A stretch of 43,530 nucleotides of DNA from Acidobacteriota bacterium (lineage in GTDB: Bacteria > Acidobacteriota > Vicinamibacteria > Vicinamibacterales > CAVVIG01), in the NCBI GenBank assembly GCA_028876655.1, contig JAGWRA010000093.1:1-43530 (forward strand). The letters run 5' to 3'. The notes beneath the pieces were generated by a model. The model saw only the letters and a program-made list of their open reading frames with translations, searched no databases and had not been told where the DNA came from. Both the position numbers and the translations under genes were made by a program. The first letter of the stretch is position 1; each line of letters begins with the position of its first letter. Positions 31,358-41,921 of the stretch are shown here, piece by piece.

Positions 31358-32502
31358 GCCCCGCCGGGGTCTTCGAGCGGCACGACCTGCACGGCGGCGT
31401 CGCGCACCTCGGACAGGAACCGGTCGATGGTCGAGCCGTGGCGGAGCAGTTCCCACCGCGAGCGGGCGCTCTGGCCGAAGATGACGTGGGTGATCCCCTC
31501 GCGCTGGGCGAAGGCGATGAGTCCCTCGGCGGCCCGGTCGGCGTGCACGCGGACGACCGTGGCGCCGAGGCTCTCGGCGAGTGTGATGTTCTGCGCGATC
31601 GCCTCGCGCGCACCGGCGGTAATCCGGCCCGGCCGCTCCGACGGCGTCTCGACGTACACCGCGTACCACCGCGCCCCCAGCCGGCCCGCGATCCGGGCGC
31701 CGGTCCGCAGCACGCGCGGCGCCAGGCTGTTGGAGCTCATCGCCACCATCACCCGCTCGGGGATGTAGGCGGGCTCCAGCCCCTCGCGCGCCCGGTACGT
31801 CGCGGCCTTCTCGCCGACCTCGTCGGCCACGGCGCGCAGCGCCAGCTCACGCAGCGTCGACAGGTTCCCCTTGCGGAAGAAGTTCGTCAGCGCCTGCTCG
31901 ATCTTCTCGGGCCGGTACACCTTCCCCTCGCGCAGCCGGTTGCGCAGTTCCTCGACCGTGACGTCCACGTTCACCACCTCGTCGGCGCGATCCAGGAAGG
32001 TGTCGGGGACGGTCTCGCGCACGCGGACGCCGGTGACGCGGGCCACGGCGTCGTTCAGTGTCTCGAGGTGCTGGATGTTGACCGCCGTCATCACGTGGAT
32101 GCCGGCGTCCAGCAGCTCGATCACGTCCTCGTACCGCTTCGCGTGGCGGCTGCCGGGGGCGTTGGTGTGGGCCAGTTCGTCCACCACCACCACCTCGGGC
32201 TTGCGGGCCAGGATGGCGTCGAGGTCCATCTCCTCGATCTGCACGTTGCGGTACTCGATGACGCGGCGCGGGACCACTTCCAGATCCTTCAGCTGCGCCT
32301 CGGTCTCGGTGCGGCCGTAGGTCTCGACGAAGCCGACGACCACGTCGAGGCCGCCCTGGCGGAGGGCGCGGGCGGCCTGCAGCATGGTGTAGGTCTTGCC
32401 GACCCCCGGGGCCGCGCCGATGTAGATGCGCAGGCGGGCCTGCTCGCGGCTCTTCAGCCGCGCCAGGATCTGGTCCGCCGTCGGTTTCCCGTTCTCGGGC
32501 AT
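31354..32502 (-). CDS. kdpD: KdpD N-terminal sensor plus Usp domain, without kinase
   Basis: This protein has 382 residues, corresponding to only the cytoplasmic N-terminal half of classical KdpD (about 890 residues). Residues about 22-230 are the KdpD domain, with Walker A IGAAPGVGKTYTML, VVVGFVETYGR, VVVDELAHTNAPGSRHAKRY and TAVNIQHLETLNDAV. Residues about 250-375 are a universal-stress-protein domain (VMVAMSSNSLAPRVLRTGAR and THVIFGQSARSRW). It lacks the four membrane helices and the histidine kinase, which are in a separate gene at 39183-40703. The gene is intact and coupled to its downstream neighbour, so it is a real split, not a broken copy. In classical KdpD this part senses K+ and binds c-di-AMP in some species. 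Confidence 0.93.
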   Translation of the reverse strand: MPENGKPTADQILARLKSREQARLRIYIGAAPGVGKTYTMLQAARALRQGGLDVVVGFVETYGRTETEAQLKDLEVVPRRVIEYRNVQIEEMDLDAILARKPEVVVVDELAHTNAPGSRHAKRYEDVIELLDAGIHVMTAVNIQHLETLNDAVARVTGVRVRETVPDTFLDRADEVVNVDVTVEELRNRLREGKVYRPEKIEQALTNFFRKGNLSTLRELALRAVADEVGEKAATYRAREGLEPAYIPERVMVAMSSNSLAPRVLRTGARIAGRLGARWYAVYVETPSERPGRITAGAREAIAQNITLAESLGATVVRVHADRAAEGLIAFAQREGITHVIFGQSARSRWELLRHGSTIDRFLSEVRDAAVQVVPLEDPGGA

Positions 32503-32515
32503 GCGTCTCTCGCGG

Positions 32516-33100
32516 CTAGTGTCGCACCGGGAACTGCGCGTCGAGCGCCAGGTTCAATTCGAGGACGTTCACGCGGGGCTCGCCGAGGAAGCCGAGCTGC
32601 CGTCCCTCGATGTGCGCCTCGACCAGCTGGCGCACGGCCGCCGGACCGGCCCCGCGCGCCCGTGCCACGCGCGGCACCTGGAAGAGCGCCGCGGCGGGCG
32701 AGAGGTCGGGATCGAGCCCCGAGCCGGAGGAGGTGACGAGGTCGACGGGCACCGGCGTCCCGGGATTGTCCGACCGCGCGGCCGCCACCCGGGCCCGCAC
32801 GGCGTCGATGAGCGCCTTGCTGGTCGGTCCGAGATTCGTCCCGCCCGAGGCCGTGGGATCGTAGCCGGCCGGTCCGGCCGCCGACGGGCGCGGATGGAAA
32901 TAGCGGTCCGCGCTGAACGGCTGGCCGAGCAGGCGCGATCCGATCAGGCGGCCGTCCCGGACGATCAACGACCCGTTCGCCTGCGCCGGGAACAGCCACT
33001 GCGCCAGCCCCGTGACGACGAGCGGATAGCCAAAGCCGAACAACGCGGTCGTGACGACTGTCATCAGCACGGCGACGATCAGGTTCCGCAGGACACGCAT
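32516..33100 (-). CDS. kdpC: Potassium-transporting ATPase subunit KdpC
   Basis: KdpC is the single-helix accessory subunit that couples KdpA and KdpB, 194 residues. An N-terminal membrane helix (LIVAVLMTVVTTALFGFGYP) is followed by the conserved LIGSRLLGQPFSADRYFHPR, SGGTNLGPTSKAL and DLVTSSGSGLDPDLSPAAA. All are characteristic of the family. The gene starts 10 bases after the kdpB stop and ends 13 bases before the KdpD N-terminal gene. Confidence 0.97.
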   Translation of the reverse strand: MRVLRNLIVAVLMTVVTTALFGFGYPLVVTGLAQWLFPAQANGSLIVRDGRLIGSRLLGQPFSADRYFHPRPSAAGPAGYDPTASGGTNLGPTSKALIDAVRARVAAARSDNPGTPVPVDLVTSSGSGLDPDLSPAAALFQVPRVARARGAGPAAVRQLVEAHIEGRQLGFLGEPRVNVLELNLALDAQFPVRH

Positions 33101-33110
33101 GGATGACCTC

Positions 33111-35152
<2,042 letters not shown>

Positions 35153-35153
<1 letters not shown>

Positions 35154-36931
35154 CAGAACACCTGACCTTTCAGCATGAGGAGGTGCTCGACCACCGGTCC
35201 GAGGCTGAGCGCCGGGAAGAAGGTGAGCGCGCCGACGATGACGACGACGCCGACGAGGAGCGTGGCGAAGAGCGGCGTGGTGACGGGGAAGGTGCCCGAC
35301 GAAGGGGGCACCCGCTTCTTGCGGCCGAGACTGCCGGCGATGGCGAGCATCGGGACGATCATGAGGAACCGGCCGACGAGCGTCGCCAGGCCGATGGACA
35401 GGTCGTACCAGGGGGTGTTCGCGTTCAGCCCGGCGAAGGCCGAGCCGTTGTTGCCCGTGCCGGAGGAGAAGGCGTAGAGGATCTCCGACAGCCCGTGCGG
35501 ACCCGCGTTGCCGAGACTCGACGTGCCGAACGGGAAGAGGACCGAGACGGCGGCGAGGGTCAGGATGACGAGCGGGAAGATCAGCACGTAGAGCATCGCC
35601 ATCTTCACGTCGTAGGCCTCGATCTTCTTGCCGAGGTACTCGGGCGTCCGGCCCACCATCAGCCCGGCGATGAACACCGCGAGGACGATGAACACGAGCA
35701 TGCCGTACATCCCCGCGCCGACGCCGCCGAAGATCACCTCGCCGAGCATGATGTTGACGAGCGGCACCAGTCCGCCGATCGGCGTGTAGGAGTCGTGCAG
35801 GCTGTTGACGGCGCCGCAACTGGCGTCGGTCGTCACCGTTGCGAAGAGCGCCGAGTCGGCGATGCCGAACCGGACCTCCTTGCCCTCCATGTTGCCGCCG
35901 GGGCAGAGCGCCGTCACGTGCTGGTCGGCGCCGGCCGCCGTCAGCAGCGGGTTGCCCTGCGCCTCGGCCCAGTACGCGGTCGTCACGCCGGCGAGGAAGA
36001 GGAAGGCCATGGCGGCCCAGACCGCCCAGCCGTGGCCGCGCGATCCGGTCATGTCGCCGAGCGTCCAGGTGAGGCCGGAGGCCAGCGCGAAGATCGCGAG
36101 CATCTCCAGGTAGTTGCTGAGCGGCGTCGGGTTCTCGAACGGGTGCGCGCTGTTCGCGTTGAAGAAGCCGCCGCCGTTGGTGCCGAGCTCCTTGATCGCT
36201 TCCTGCGACGCCACCGGGCCCTGCGCGATCACCTGGCTCCTGACGACCTGCGTCTGCGTCGTGCCGGCCTGCCCGGTCGTGGTCACCGTCTGCGGATCGA
36301 CCAGCGTCGCCGTGTCGTACGGCCGCAGGTTCTGCACGACCCCCTGGGAGACGAGGACCAGCGAGAAGACGAGACAGAGCGGCAGCAGGACCCAGAGCAG
36401 GCAGCGCACCAGATCGACCCAGAAGTTGCCGAGCGCGTCCTTCTCCTTCTGCGCGATGCCGCGGATGAAGGCGATCGCCAGCACGATGCCAACCGCCGCG
36501 GAGGCGAAGTTGTGATAGGCCAGACCGGCCATCTGCGTCAGATAGCTCATCGTCGTCTCGCCGGCGTAGGCCTGCCAGTTCGTGTTCGTGGTGAACGACG
36601 CGGCCGTGTTGAACGCGAGCTCCGGCGGCACGCCCGGCAGGTGCTGCGGGTTCCACGGCAGCCAGTACTGCAGCCGCTCGATCGCGTACAGCAGGAGCAT
36701 CGAGACCACGCTGAACAGGAGCATGGCCATCGCGTACTCCGTCCAGCGCATCTCGTGCGCCTCGTCCACGCCGGTCGAGCGGTAGATCAGCCGCTCGACC
36801 GGACGCAGGACCGGGTCGAGCCAGGTCCGCTCGCGGTTGAAGACCCGCGTCATGAACCGCCCGGTCAACGGGGTGATCGCGGCGATCAGCGCGAGGTAGA
36901 GGGCGATCTGGAGCCAGCCATTCGCGGTCAT
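35153..36931 (-). CDS. kdpA: Potassium-transporting ATPase subunit KdpA
   Basis: KdpA is the K+-binding channel-like subunit, 592 residues with about ten membrane helices. Selectivity-filter regions are recognisable ([51 protein letters not shown] and [15 protein letters not shown]). It begins two bases after the kdpF stop. It is the first long gene of the ATPase operon. Confidence 0.98.
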
Positions 36932-36932
36932 G

Positions 36933-37022
36933 TCAGAACTTCTCCGGCTTGAGCAGCGCGTACACGAGATACACGAGCACCAGCGCCGACGCCAGCAGGC
37001 TGATCGCGGAATCGAGACTCAT
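36933..37022 (-). CDS. kdpF: Potassium-transporting ATPase subunit KdpF
   Basis: KdpF is a 29-residue single-helix peptide that stabilises the KdpABC complex. The sequence has the family form: MSLDSAISLLASALVLVY followed by LVYALLKPEKF, and the C-terminal 'ALL.PE.F' is diagnostic. It lies directly before kdpA. Confidence 0.93.
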   Translation of the reverse strand: MSLDSAISLLASALVLVYLVYALLKPEKF

Positions 37023-37030
37023 CGCGCACC

Positions 37031-37111
37031 TCACAGCCGGTCGCAGGCCGCGACGTAGAGGCCCGCCACGACGAAGAAGACCACGCCGATGAGGATCATC
37101 AGGAAGTCCAT
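37031..37111 (-). CDS. 26-residue membrane peptide in the kdp operon
   Basis: An ATG at 37111 opens MDFLMILIGVVFFVVAGLY followed by VAACDRL and TGA at 37033-37031. It is one membrane helix with a charged CDRL end. The gene sits between the porin stop (3 bases) and kdpF (8 bases), so it has no room to be anything but part of the operon. I recall similar 'M..LL......FF......Y...CDRL' peptides before kdpF in other bacteria, annotated only as hypothetical. It may be a second KdpF-like stabiliser. Too short for ordinary gene finders. Confidence 0.75.
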   Translation of the reverse strand: MDFLMILIGVVFFVVAGLYVAACDRL

Positions 37112-37114
37112 GGC

Positions 37115-38398
37115 CTACCAGCTCCCTTCCTTGTTGCCGAACCACCAGACCATCCCGAGGGTGAGGGTGTTCTGCCCCTGGTCGAGCGCACCGGCCGTTC
37201 CGCTCGGGAAGAACGGTCGATTCGACCAGTCGCGCCGCCACTCGACCCGCACGAGATAGCCAGGCCCCGGGAGCCAGCTGAACGTGCCGGTCACCTCGCG
37301 CAGGTGCTGCGCGAGGCCGCTGAAGAGGCCGTTCCGATCGTTCATGTCCTCCGCGCGCGCGGCGAGCTGCACGTCGGCCGTCGGCCGGTACTGGACGTAC
37401 GCTGCGCCGCCGGTGAGCACCGGCGACGCGCCCAGCGGCTCGCGGATGGTGTAGTAGTCGCCCTCGACGGCCAGCGTCAGCCGCGACGTCGCGCTCCAGG
37501 TCGCGTAGGTATCGAAGATGTGGGTGCGTCCCCGATCGGGAGTGGCGATCGGCGTGGTGGACAGCCCCGGCTGCGTCGGCAGCGACGGCAGTCCCGGGTT
37601 CAGCAGCGGCACGAGGTCGCGGCCTTCCTGGCCCGTGTAGTAGTTCACGCTCCAGCCGACCGACTTCACCGGTGTGAGGGTGACGATGGCCGCCTGCGAC
37701 TTGAAGCCGTTGAAGTCCTCGGTCTGGTTCGCGCCGTTGACGAGCCAGTACGTGAGCGTGAGCCGATCGTTCACGGGGTACGTCGTCCGGAACCCCATGT
37801 GGTAGAAGGGCAGGAAGTTGAAGAAGAAGGACCGCGAGTAGTTCATCTGGTCCTTCGTGTAGTTCCCTTCGATGCCGAGCGCGCTCGCGAACTTGCCGAA
37901 GTCGACCTGGAGGCCGTGGCCGAGCGGGAAGACGTACGACCCATACGCCTGGAAGAGCGGGCGGTACACCTGCGGGCGCGGCTCGTTGGCGGCGCTCCCC
38001 TGCAGCGTGTCCGTCGCCTGGCCGTACATGAGGTCGACGCGCAGGCCGGCGCGATGCCCGTGCGCCGGATCGGGCGCGTGGTCGATGATCAGGCCGACCT
38101 GATTCAGACTGAAGCTGTTGCTCGTGACGTCGTAGGCCCGCAGCAGGTTCACCCGGCCGACCGGATCGTTGGCGTTGTACTCGTAGTACCCGTCGAGATC
38201 GACGCCGAACGTCGTGCCCGCGAGGAACGCGTCGACGCCTGACGCGGGGGCCGGGTCGCTGGCGGGCTGCGGCGCGGCGTCCTGTGCGACCGCGGTGGAG
38301 GCCTGTCCGGGTGCCTGCGCGCGCGCGGCGGATGGTGCGGCGGCGCCGCCCGCGACGAGCGGGGCGATCACGATCAGTCGGACGAGTGCCTCACGCAT
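37115..38398 (-). CDS. Outer-membrane porin (BBP2-like) heading the kdp operon
   Basis: This 427-residue beta-barrel has a signal peptide (LVRLIVIAPLVAGGAAAPSA), an Ala/Pro/Gln-rich linker, then alternating amphipathic strands from FGVDLDGYYEYNANDPVG to LTLGMVWWFGNKEGSW. It resembles the putative beta-barrel porin-2 family (VDFGKFASALGIEGNYTKDQ). Such porins are often found with kdp genes in Acidobacteria and Deltaproteobacteria. Here the stop is 3 bases from the 26-residue peptide gene, so it is co-transcribed with kdpFABC. It would let K+ through the outer membrane under limitation. That role is inferred from position. Confidence 0.88.
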   Translation of the reverse strand: MREALVRLIVIAPLVAGGAAAPSAARAQAPGQASTAVAQDAAPQPASDPAPASGVDAFLAGTTFGVDLDGYYEYNANDPVGRVNLLRAYDVTSNSFSLNQVGLIIDHAPDPAHGHRAGLRVDLMYGQATDTLQGSAANEPRPQVYRPLFQAYGSYVFPLGHGLQVDFGKFASALGIEGNYTKDQMNYSRSFFFNFLPFYHMGFRTTYPVNDRLTLTYWLVNGANQTEDFNGFKSQAAIVTLTPVKSVGWSVNYYTGQEGRDLVPLLNPGLPSLPTQPGLSTTPIATPDRGRTHIFDTYATWSATSRLTLAVEGDYYTIREPLGASPVLTGGAAYVQYRPTADVQLAARAEDMNDRNGLFSGLAQHLREVTGTFSWLPGPGYLVRVEWRRDWSNRPFFPSGTAGALDQGQNTLTLGMVWWFGNKEGSW

Positions 38399-38408
38399 GA
38401 TGCCGCTC

Positions 38409-38431
38409 TCCTGAACCCCTCGAGTTCAGGA
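38409..38431 (-). promoter_or_regulatory. Inverted repeat between kdpE and the porin gene
   Basis: TCCTGAAC and GTTCAGGA form a perfect 8-bp inverted repeat around a 7-base spacer, 11 bases upstream of the porin ATG. TATCCT on the minus strand (38434-38429) overlaps its edge and could be a -10. An A/T-rich stretch with the palindrome AAGCGCTT follows the kdpE stop at about 38470. Either could be a KdpE operator or an end-of-kdpE hairpin. Confidence 0.45.
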
Positions 38432-38478
38432 TAGGCAGCAACGCCTAAGGGTGGACGAAAGCCTCCCTAAAAAAGCGC

Positions 38479-39186
38479 TTAAGAGGCGGGTTCGTCGGCC
38501 ACGAAGCGGTAGCCGACCCAGGGTTCGCTGATGATGTGGCGGGGGTGGGCGGGGTCGGGCTCGATCTTGCGCCGGAGCTGGCCGACCAGCACCCACAGGT
38601 GCTCGGGCTGGTCGACGGCGTTGGCGCCCCAGATCGCCTTCAGGATGGCGTGGCGCGTGAGGACGCGATCGGGGTGGGTCGCGAAGAAGGCGAGCAGCTC
38701 GAATTCCTTCGGCGTGAGACGGATCTCCTGATCGCCCCGCAGCACGCGGTGGCGATCGAAGTCGATGGTCAGGCCGCCCCGCCGGATCTGTCCGGACGAC
38801 CCGACCGGTTCCTGCCTGATCCGGCGCAGCGCCACGCGGACGCGCGCCAGCAGTTCCTCGGGGCTGAACGGTTTGGTGACGTAGTCGTCGGCGCCGTTGT
38901 CGAGCGCCAGCACCTTGTCGGTCTCCTGGCCGCGCGCCGACAGCACGATGATGGGCGCCGGCGACGAGACCCGGATCCGCCGGCACAGCTCCGTTCCTTC
39001 GATGTCGGGCAGGCCGAGATCGAGGATGACGACGTGCGGCCCCTCCGTGGCGAGCGCGGCGAGCGCCTCGGCGCCGTTGCCCGCGATCGTCACCTCGTAG
39101 CCGCGCGAACGCAGCAGCGGGCCGAGCGTCCGCTGCAGCGCCGGCTCGTCGTCCACGACCAGCACCCGGGCCGGTTCGGTGCTCAT
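38479..39186 (-). CDS. kdpE: Response regulator KdpE
   Basis: This OmpR/PhoB-type regulator has 235 residues. The receiver domain shows VLVVDDEPALQRTL, the phosphorylated Asp in VVILDLGLPDIEGTE, the Thr/Ser site IIVLSARGQETDKV, and Lys in DDYVTKPFSPEELLARVRVA. The C-terminal winged helix has IRLTPKEFELLAFFATHPDR and ILKAIWG. The similarity to KdpE extends through LWVLVGQLRRKIEPDP. Its ATG overlaps the kinase stop (ATGA). The porin-kdpFABC genes follow after 80 bases. Confidence 0.96.
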   Translation of the reverse strand: MSTEPARVLVVDDEPALQRTLGPLLRSRGYEVTIAGNGAEALAALATEGPHVVILDLGLPDIEGTELCRRIRVSSPAPIIVLSARGQETDKVLALDNGADDYVTKPFSPEELLARVRVALRRIRQEPVGSSGQIRRGGLTIDFDRHRVLRGDQEIRLTPKEFELLAFFATHPDRVLTRHAILKAIWGANAVDQPEHLWVLVGQLRRKIEPDPAHPRHIISEPWVGYRFVADEPAS

Positions 39187-40703
39187 GACTCGATCGCCTG
39201 CAGGGAGGCTCGGGCCGCGGCCGGAACGACGATGGTGAAGCGTGCCCCGCCGTCGGCGCAGTTCGCGGCCCAGATCCGGCCGTTCTCCACCGCGAGGATC
39301 CGGCGGGCGATCGTCAGGCCGAGCCCCGTGCCGGTCGCGTGCGCCTGGCTGCCGCTGCCGCGGTAGAAGCCGTCGAACAGGTGCGGCAGGTCGGCCGGCG
39401 CGACGCCCGGGCCGTGATCCCGCACGTCAATCTGCAGCCCCTCGCCGACGATCGCGGCCGAGACCTCGATGGGCGTGCCGGCCGGCGAATAGCAGGCGGC
39501 GTTCTCGAGGAGGTGACTGAGGGCCGTCGCCGTGAGCCGCGGATCGACGTCGACCAGCCCGTCGCTGACCGTGACCTGCACCGTGCGGCCGGCGAGCAGC
39601 GACTCGGCCTGTGCCTGCGCCGCCTCGACGATCTGGCCGGGCGCCACCCACTCGCGCGCCGGGTTCACGCTGCCGGCGTCCAGCCGCGCCATGTCGAGGA
39701 TGTTCTGGAACAGCCGCTCGAGGCGGCGGGTCTCGGTCAGCACGATGCCCGCCTGATCGTCCCGCTCGGCGCTGCCCAGGCCGGGTGCCTGCAGGTTCGC
39801 GGCGGCGACGCGGATGGCCGTGAGCGGCGTCCGCAGGTCGTGCGCGAACGAAGCGAGCAGCGCCGACTTCAAATCCGCGGTCCGGCGCGAGAGCTCGGCG
39901 GCCTTGCGCTCCTCCAGGAACTGCGTCCGCTCGAGGGCGATCGCCACCAGCCCCCCGATGGCGTCGATCGTCCCCGGCTCGAGGGGCCGGCTGCCGGCGG
40001 CGAGCACGCCCACCGCCCGCGTCCCCAGCCGCAGCGGCACCAGCACGAGCGGCCCGCGCGGCGTGTCGACCCGGCGATGCCCGCCGTAGGTCCGCTGGCG
40101 GGCGTCGAACTCCAGTGTCCGCTCGGCGTCCTGGTAGACGGCGGTCAGCAGCGCCGGATCGATCGAGGCGGCCGTGGGCGGGGTCGCATAGGTGATCCAC
40201 TCCGGGCCGGATGGCAGGCAGATCGCGACCTCGTCGAGCGAGAAGCGGCGCGCGACGAAGCCGGCGATCGTCCGCATGGCATCGCGTGCATCGCCGGCGA
40301 GCAGCACGTCGCGGCTCAGGTCGAACAGCCGCGCGAGCTCGTCGCGCCGCGCCAGCGCCTCGGAGGCCCGGGCCCGGGCGGCCGACGACAGGTTGCTGGC
40401 GACGAGGCTCACGGCGAGGAAGGCGAAGAGCGCGATCCAGTTCTGCGGGTCGGCAATCGTGAAGGTCCGGACGGGCGGGAGGAAGAAGAAGTTCACCAGC
40501 AGCATGGCCGCGAACGACGCGATGACGGCCGTCCGCAGCCGGCCGCGCGCGGCGGTCACCAGGACGACCAGCAGGAACGCCAGGGCGACGGTCGTGCTGT
40601 TGGAGACGTGGAGCAGGCCGGCGAGCAGGCCGGTCAGGGCGAGCAGGGCGGCCAGGGCGATCGCCAGTTCCTGCACGTCGGCCGGCCAGCGGCGGGCGCT
40701 CAT
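39183..40703 (-). CDS. kdpD: KdpD-type histidine kinase half (DUF4118-GAF-HisKA-HATPase)
   Basis: This protein has 506 residues and matches the C-terminal half of classical KdpD. Four membrane helices form the DUF4118 domain (LAFLLVVLVTAARGRLRTAV and LLVNFFFLPPVRTFTIADPQ). A GAF-like domain follows (about 150-260). The kinase has SFAHDLRTPLTAIRVAAANL (H box), HLLENAACYSP (N box), DHGPGVAPADLP and ATGTGLGLTIARRI. It lacks the N-terminal KdpD and Usp domains, which are in a separate gene at 31354-32502. The ATG at 40703 is chosen because TAGACT lies 7 bases upstream, placing transcription start at the start codon. The longer open frame to 40808 has no membrane or domain features. Confidence 0.94.
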   Translation of the reverse strand: MSARRWPADVQELAIALAALLALTGLLAGLLHVSNSTTVALAFLLVVLVTAARGRLRTAVIASFAAMLLVNFFFLPPVRTFTIADPQNWIALFAFLAVSLVASNLSSAARARASEALARRDELARLFDLSRDVLLAGDARDAMRTIAGFVARRFSLDEVAICLPSGPEWITYATPPTAASIDPALLTAVYQDAERTLEFDARQRTYGGHRRVDTPRGPLVLVPLRLGTRAVGVLAAGSRPLEPGTIDAIGGLVAIALERTQFLEERKAAELSRRTADLKSALLASFAHDLRTPLTAIRVAAANLQAPGLGSAERDDQAGIVLTETRRLERLFQNILDMARLDAGSVNPAREWVAPGQIVEAAQAQAESLLAGRTVQVTVSDGLVDVDPRLTATALSHLLENAACYSPAGTPIEVSAAIVGEGLQIDVRDHGPGVAPADLPHLFDGFYRGSGSQAHATGTGLGLTIARRILAVENGRIWAANCADGGARFTIVVPAAARASLQAIES

Positions 40704-40710
40704 ACGTGAC

Positions 40711-40716
40711 AGTCTA
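40711..40716 (-). promoter_or_regulatory. -10-like box, leaderless start of the kinase gene
   Basis: TAGACT on the minus strand ends 7 bases before the ATG at 40703, with no Shine-Dalgarno sequence between. This implies a leaderless mRNA. Confidence 0.4.
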
Positions 40717-40808
40717 CACGGTCCCTCCGCGGGCGGGATTCCGGGCCGGGCCCGCACGTGGAAATCGCCGCGCCGCCGGGCGGCTTGAAACGGCGGTGCA
40801 CGAGCCAC

Positions 40809-40814
40809 TACGAT
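40809..40814 (+). promoter_or_regulatory. -10-like box for the FecCD-type permease gene
   Basis: TACGAT lies 8 bases before the TTG start at 40823. GAGG (40815-40818 region) overlaps the predicted start of transcription, so the gene may be leaderless or have an alternative promoter further upstream. Confidence 0.3.
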
Positions 40815-40822
40815 GAGGCGCC

Positions 40823-41911
40823 TTGTCGCGTCTCTTCACGATCCTCCGCGCGGTGTTCCAACCGGAGCCTCCCCCCGAGGCCCGCCAGTCGGGCGACACG
40901 GCCGGCCTGCTGGCGACGCTGTTCGTCCTGATGGTGCTGGTGACGCTCGCCTCGATCCGGTACGGGGCGATCGACTTCACCGCGCGCGAGATGTGGGCGG
41001 CGATCGCCTCGCTCGCCGGCGCGCACGGGCCGCTGACGCTGAACGAGCGGATCTTCCTCGAGCTGCGCGTGCCACGTGCGCTGCTGTGCCTGGCGGTGGG
41101 GGCCGCGCTGGGCGTCGGCGGCGCGCTGATGCAGGCGCTCTTCCGCAACCCGATCGTCGAGCCGGGTCTCGTGGGGACGTCGAGCGGCGCCGCGCTCGGG
41201 GCCTCGGTCTACTTCGTGCTCGGCGGCCTCCTGCACGTCGCGAGCAGCGTCTGGGGACTGCCGGTCGCCGCCTGCCTGGGCGGCGTCGTCGCCACCTACC
41301 TCGTCTTCGCGCTCGCGCAGTCGAACGCCGACGGCCGGAGCTCGATCGTCCTGCTGCTGCTCACCGGCCTGGCGGTGAACGCGCTGTGCCTGTCCGGCAT
41401 CGGCTTCCTCTCCTACATCGCCCGCGACCCGCAGGCGCGCTCCATCGTCTTCTGGAACCTGGGGACGATGGCCGGCGCGAACTGGCAGTCGCTCGGGATC
41501 GTCGGCGCGACCACCGTGGGGTGCGTCGTCTGGGCGCTCGCGTACGCGAAACCGCTGAACGCCCTCATGATCGGCGAGGAAGAGGCCATCTATCTCGGCG
41601 TCAACGTGAACCGGCTGAAGTGGGCCGTGCTGACGATCAACGTGATCATGGTGGCCGTCGCCACCGCCTTCACCGGCGTCATCAGCTTCGTCGGCCTGAT
41701 CGTGCCGCACATCCTCCGGATCCTGCGCGGCGCCGACAACCGCTATCTCATCATCGGCAGCGCCCTGCTCGGCGCGATCCTGCTGAGCCTGGCCGATCTC
41801 GTCGCGCGGATGGCGCTGCGGCCGGCCGAACTGCCGATCGGCATCGTCACCTCGGTGGTGGGCGTGCCGGTGTTCCTGTCGCTGCTCCGCAACCGGCAGT
41901 ACCTCTTCTAG
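40823..41911 (+). CDS. FecCD-type ABC transporter permease (haem, siderophore or cobalamin)
   Basis: This inner-membrane permease has 362 residues and about ten helices. Family motifs are clear: LRVPRALLCLAVGAALGVGG, MQALFRNPIVEPGLVGTSSG, LGTMAGANWQ, GVNVNRLKWAVL, and VISFVGLIVPHILRILRGAD near the C-terminus, which contacts the ATPase. The start is a TTG with GAGG about 5 bases upstream; an overlapping ATG at 40813 is in another frame. It pairs with the ATPase gene 10 bases downstream. No substrate-binding protein is in the window, so the substrate is open; the ATPase is closest to haem-type HmuV by eye. Confidence 0.93.
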   Translation: MSRLFTILRAVFQPEPPPEARQSGDTAGLLATLFVLMVLVTLASIRYGAIDFTAREMWAAIASLAGAHGPLTLNERIFLELRVPRALLCLAVGAALGVGGALMQALFRNPIVEPGLVGTSSGAALGASVYFVLGGLLHVASSVWGLPVAACLGGVVATYLVFALAQSNADGRSSIVLLLLTGLAVNALCLSGIGFLSYIARDPQARSIVFWNLGTMAGANWQSLGIVGATTVGCVVWALAYAKPLNALMIGEEEAIYLGVNVNRLKWAVLTINVIMVAVATAFTGVISFVGLIVPHILRILRGADNRYLIIGSALLGAILLSLADLVARMALRPAELPIGIVTSVVGVPVFLSLLRNRQYLF

Positions 41912-41921
41912 GGCCGAGGCC

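Noticed and set aside
31354-32502. KdpD broken by truncation
   Set aside because: The reading frame is intact, domains are complete, both ends are coupled to neighbours, and the missing kinase half exists as its own gene beside kdpE.
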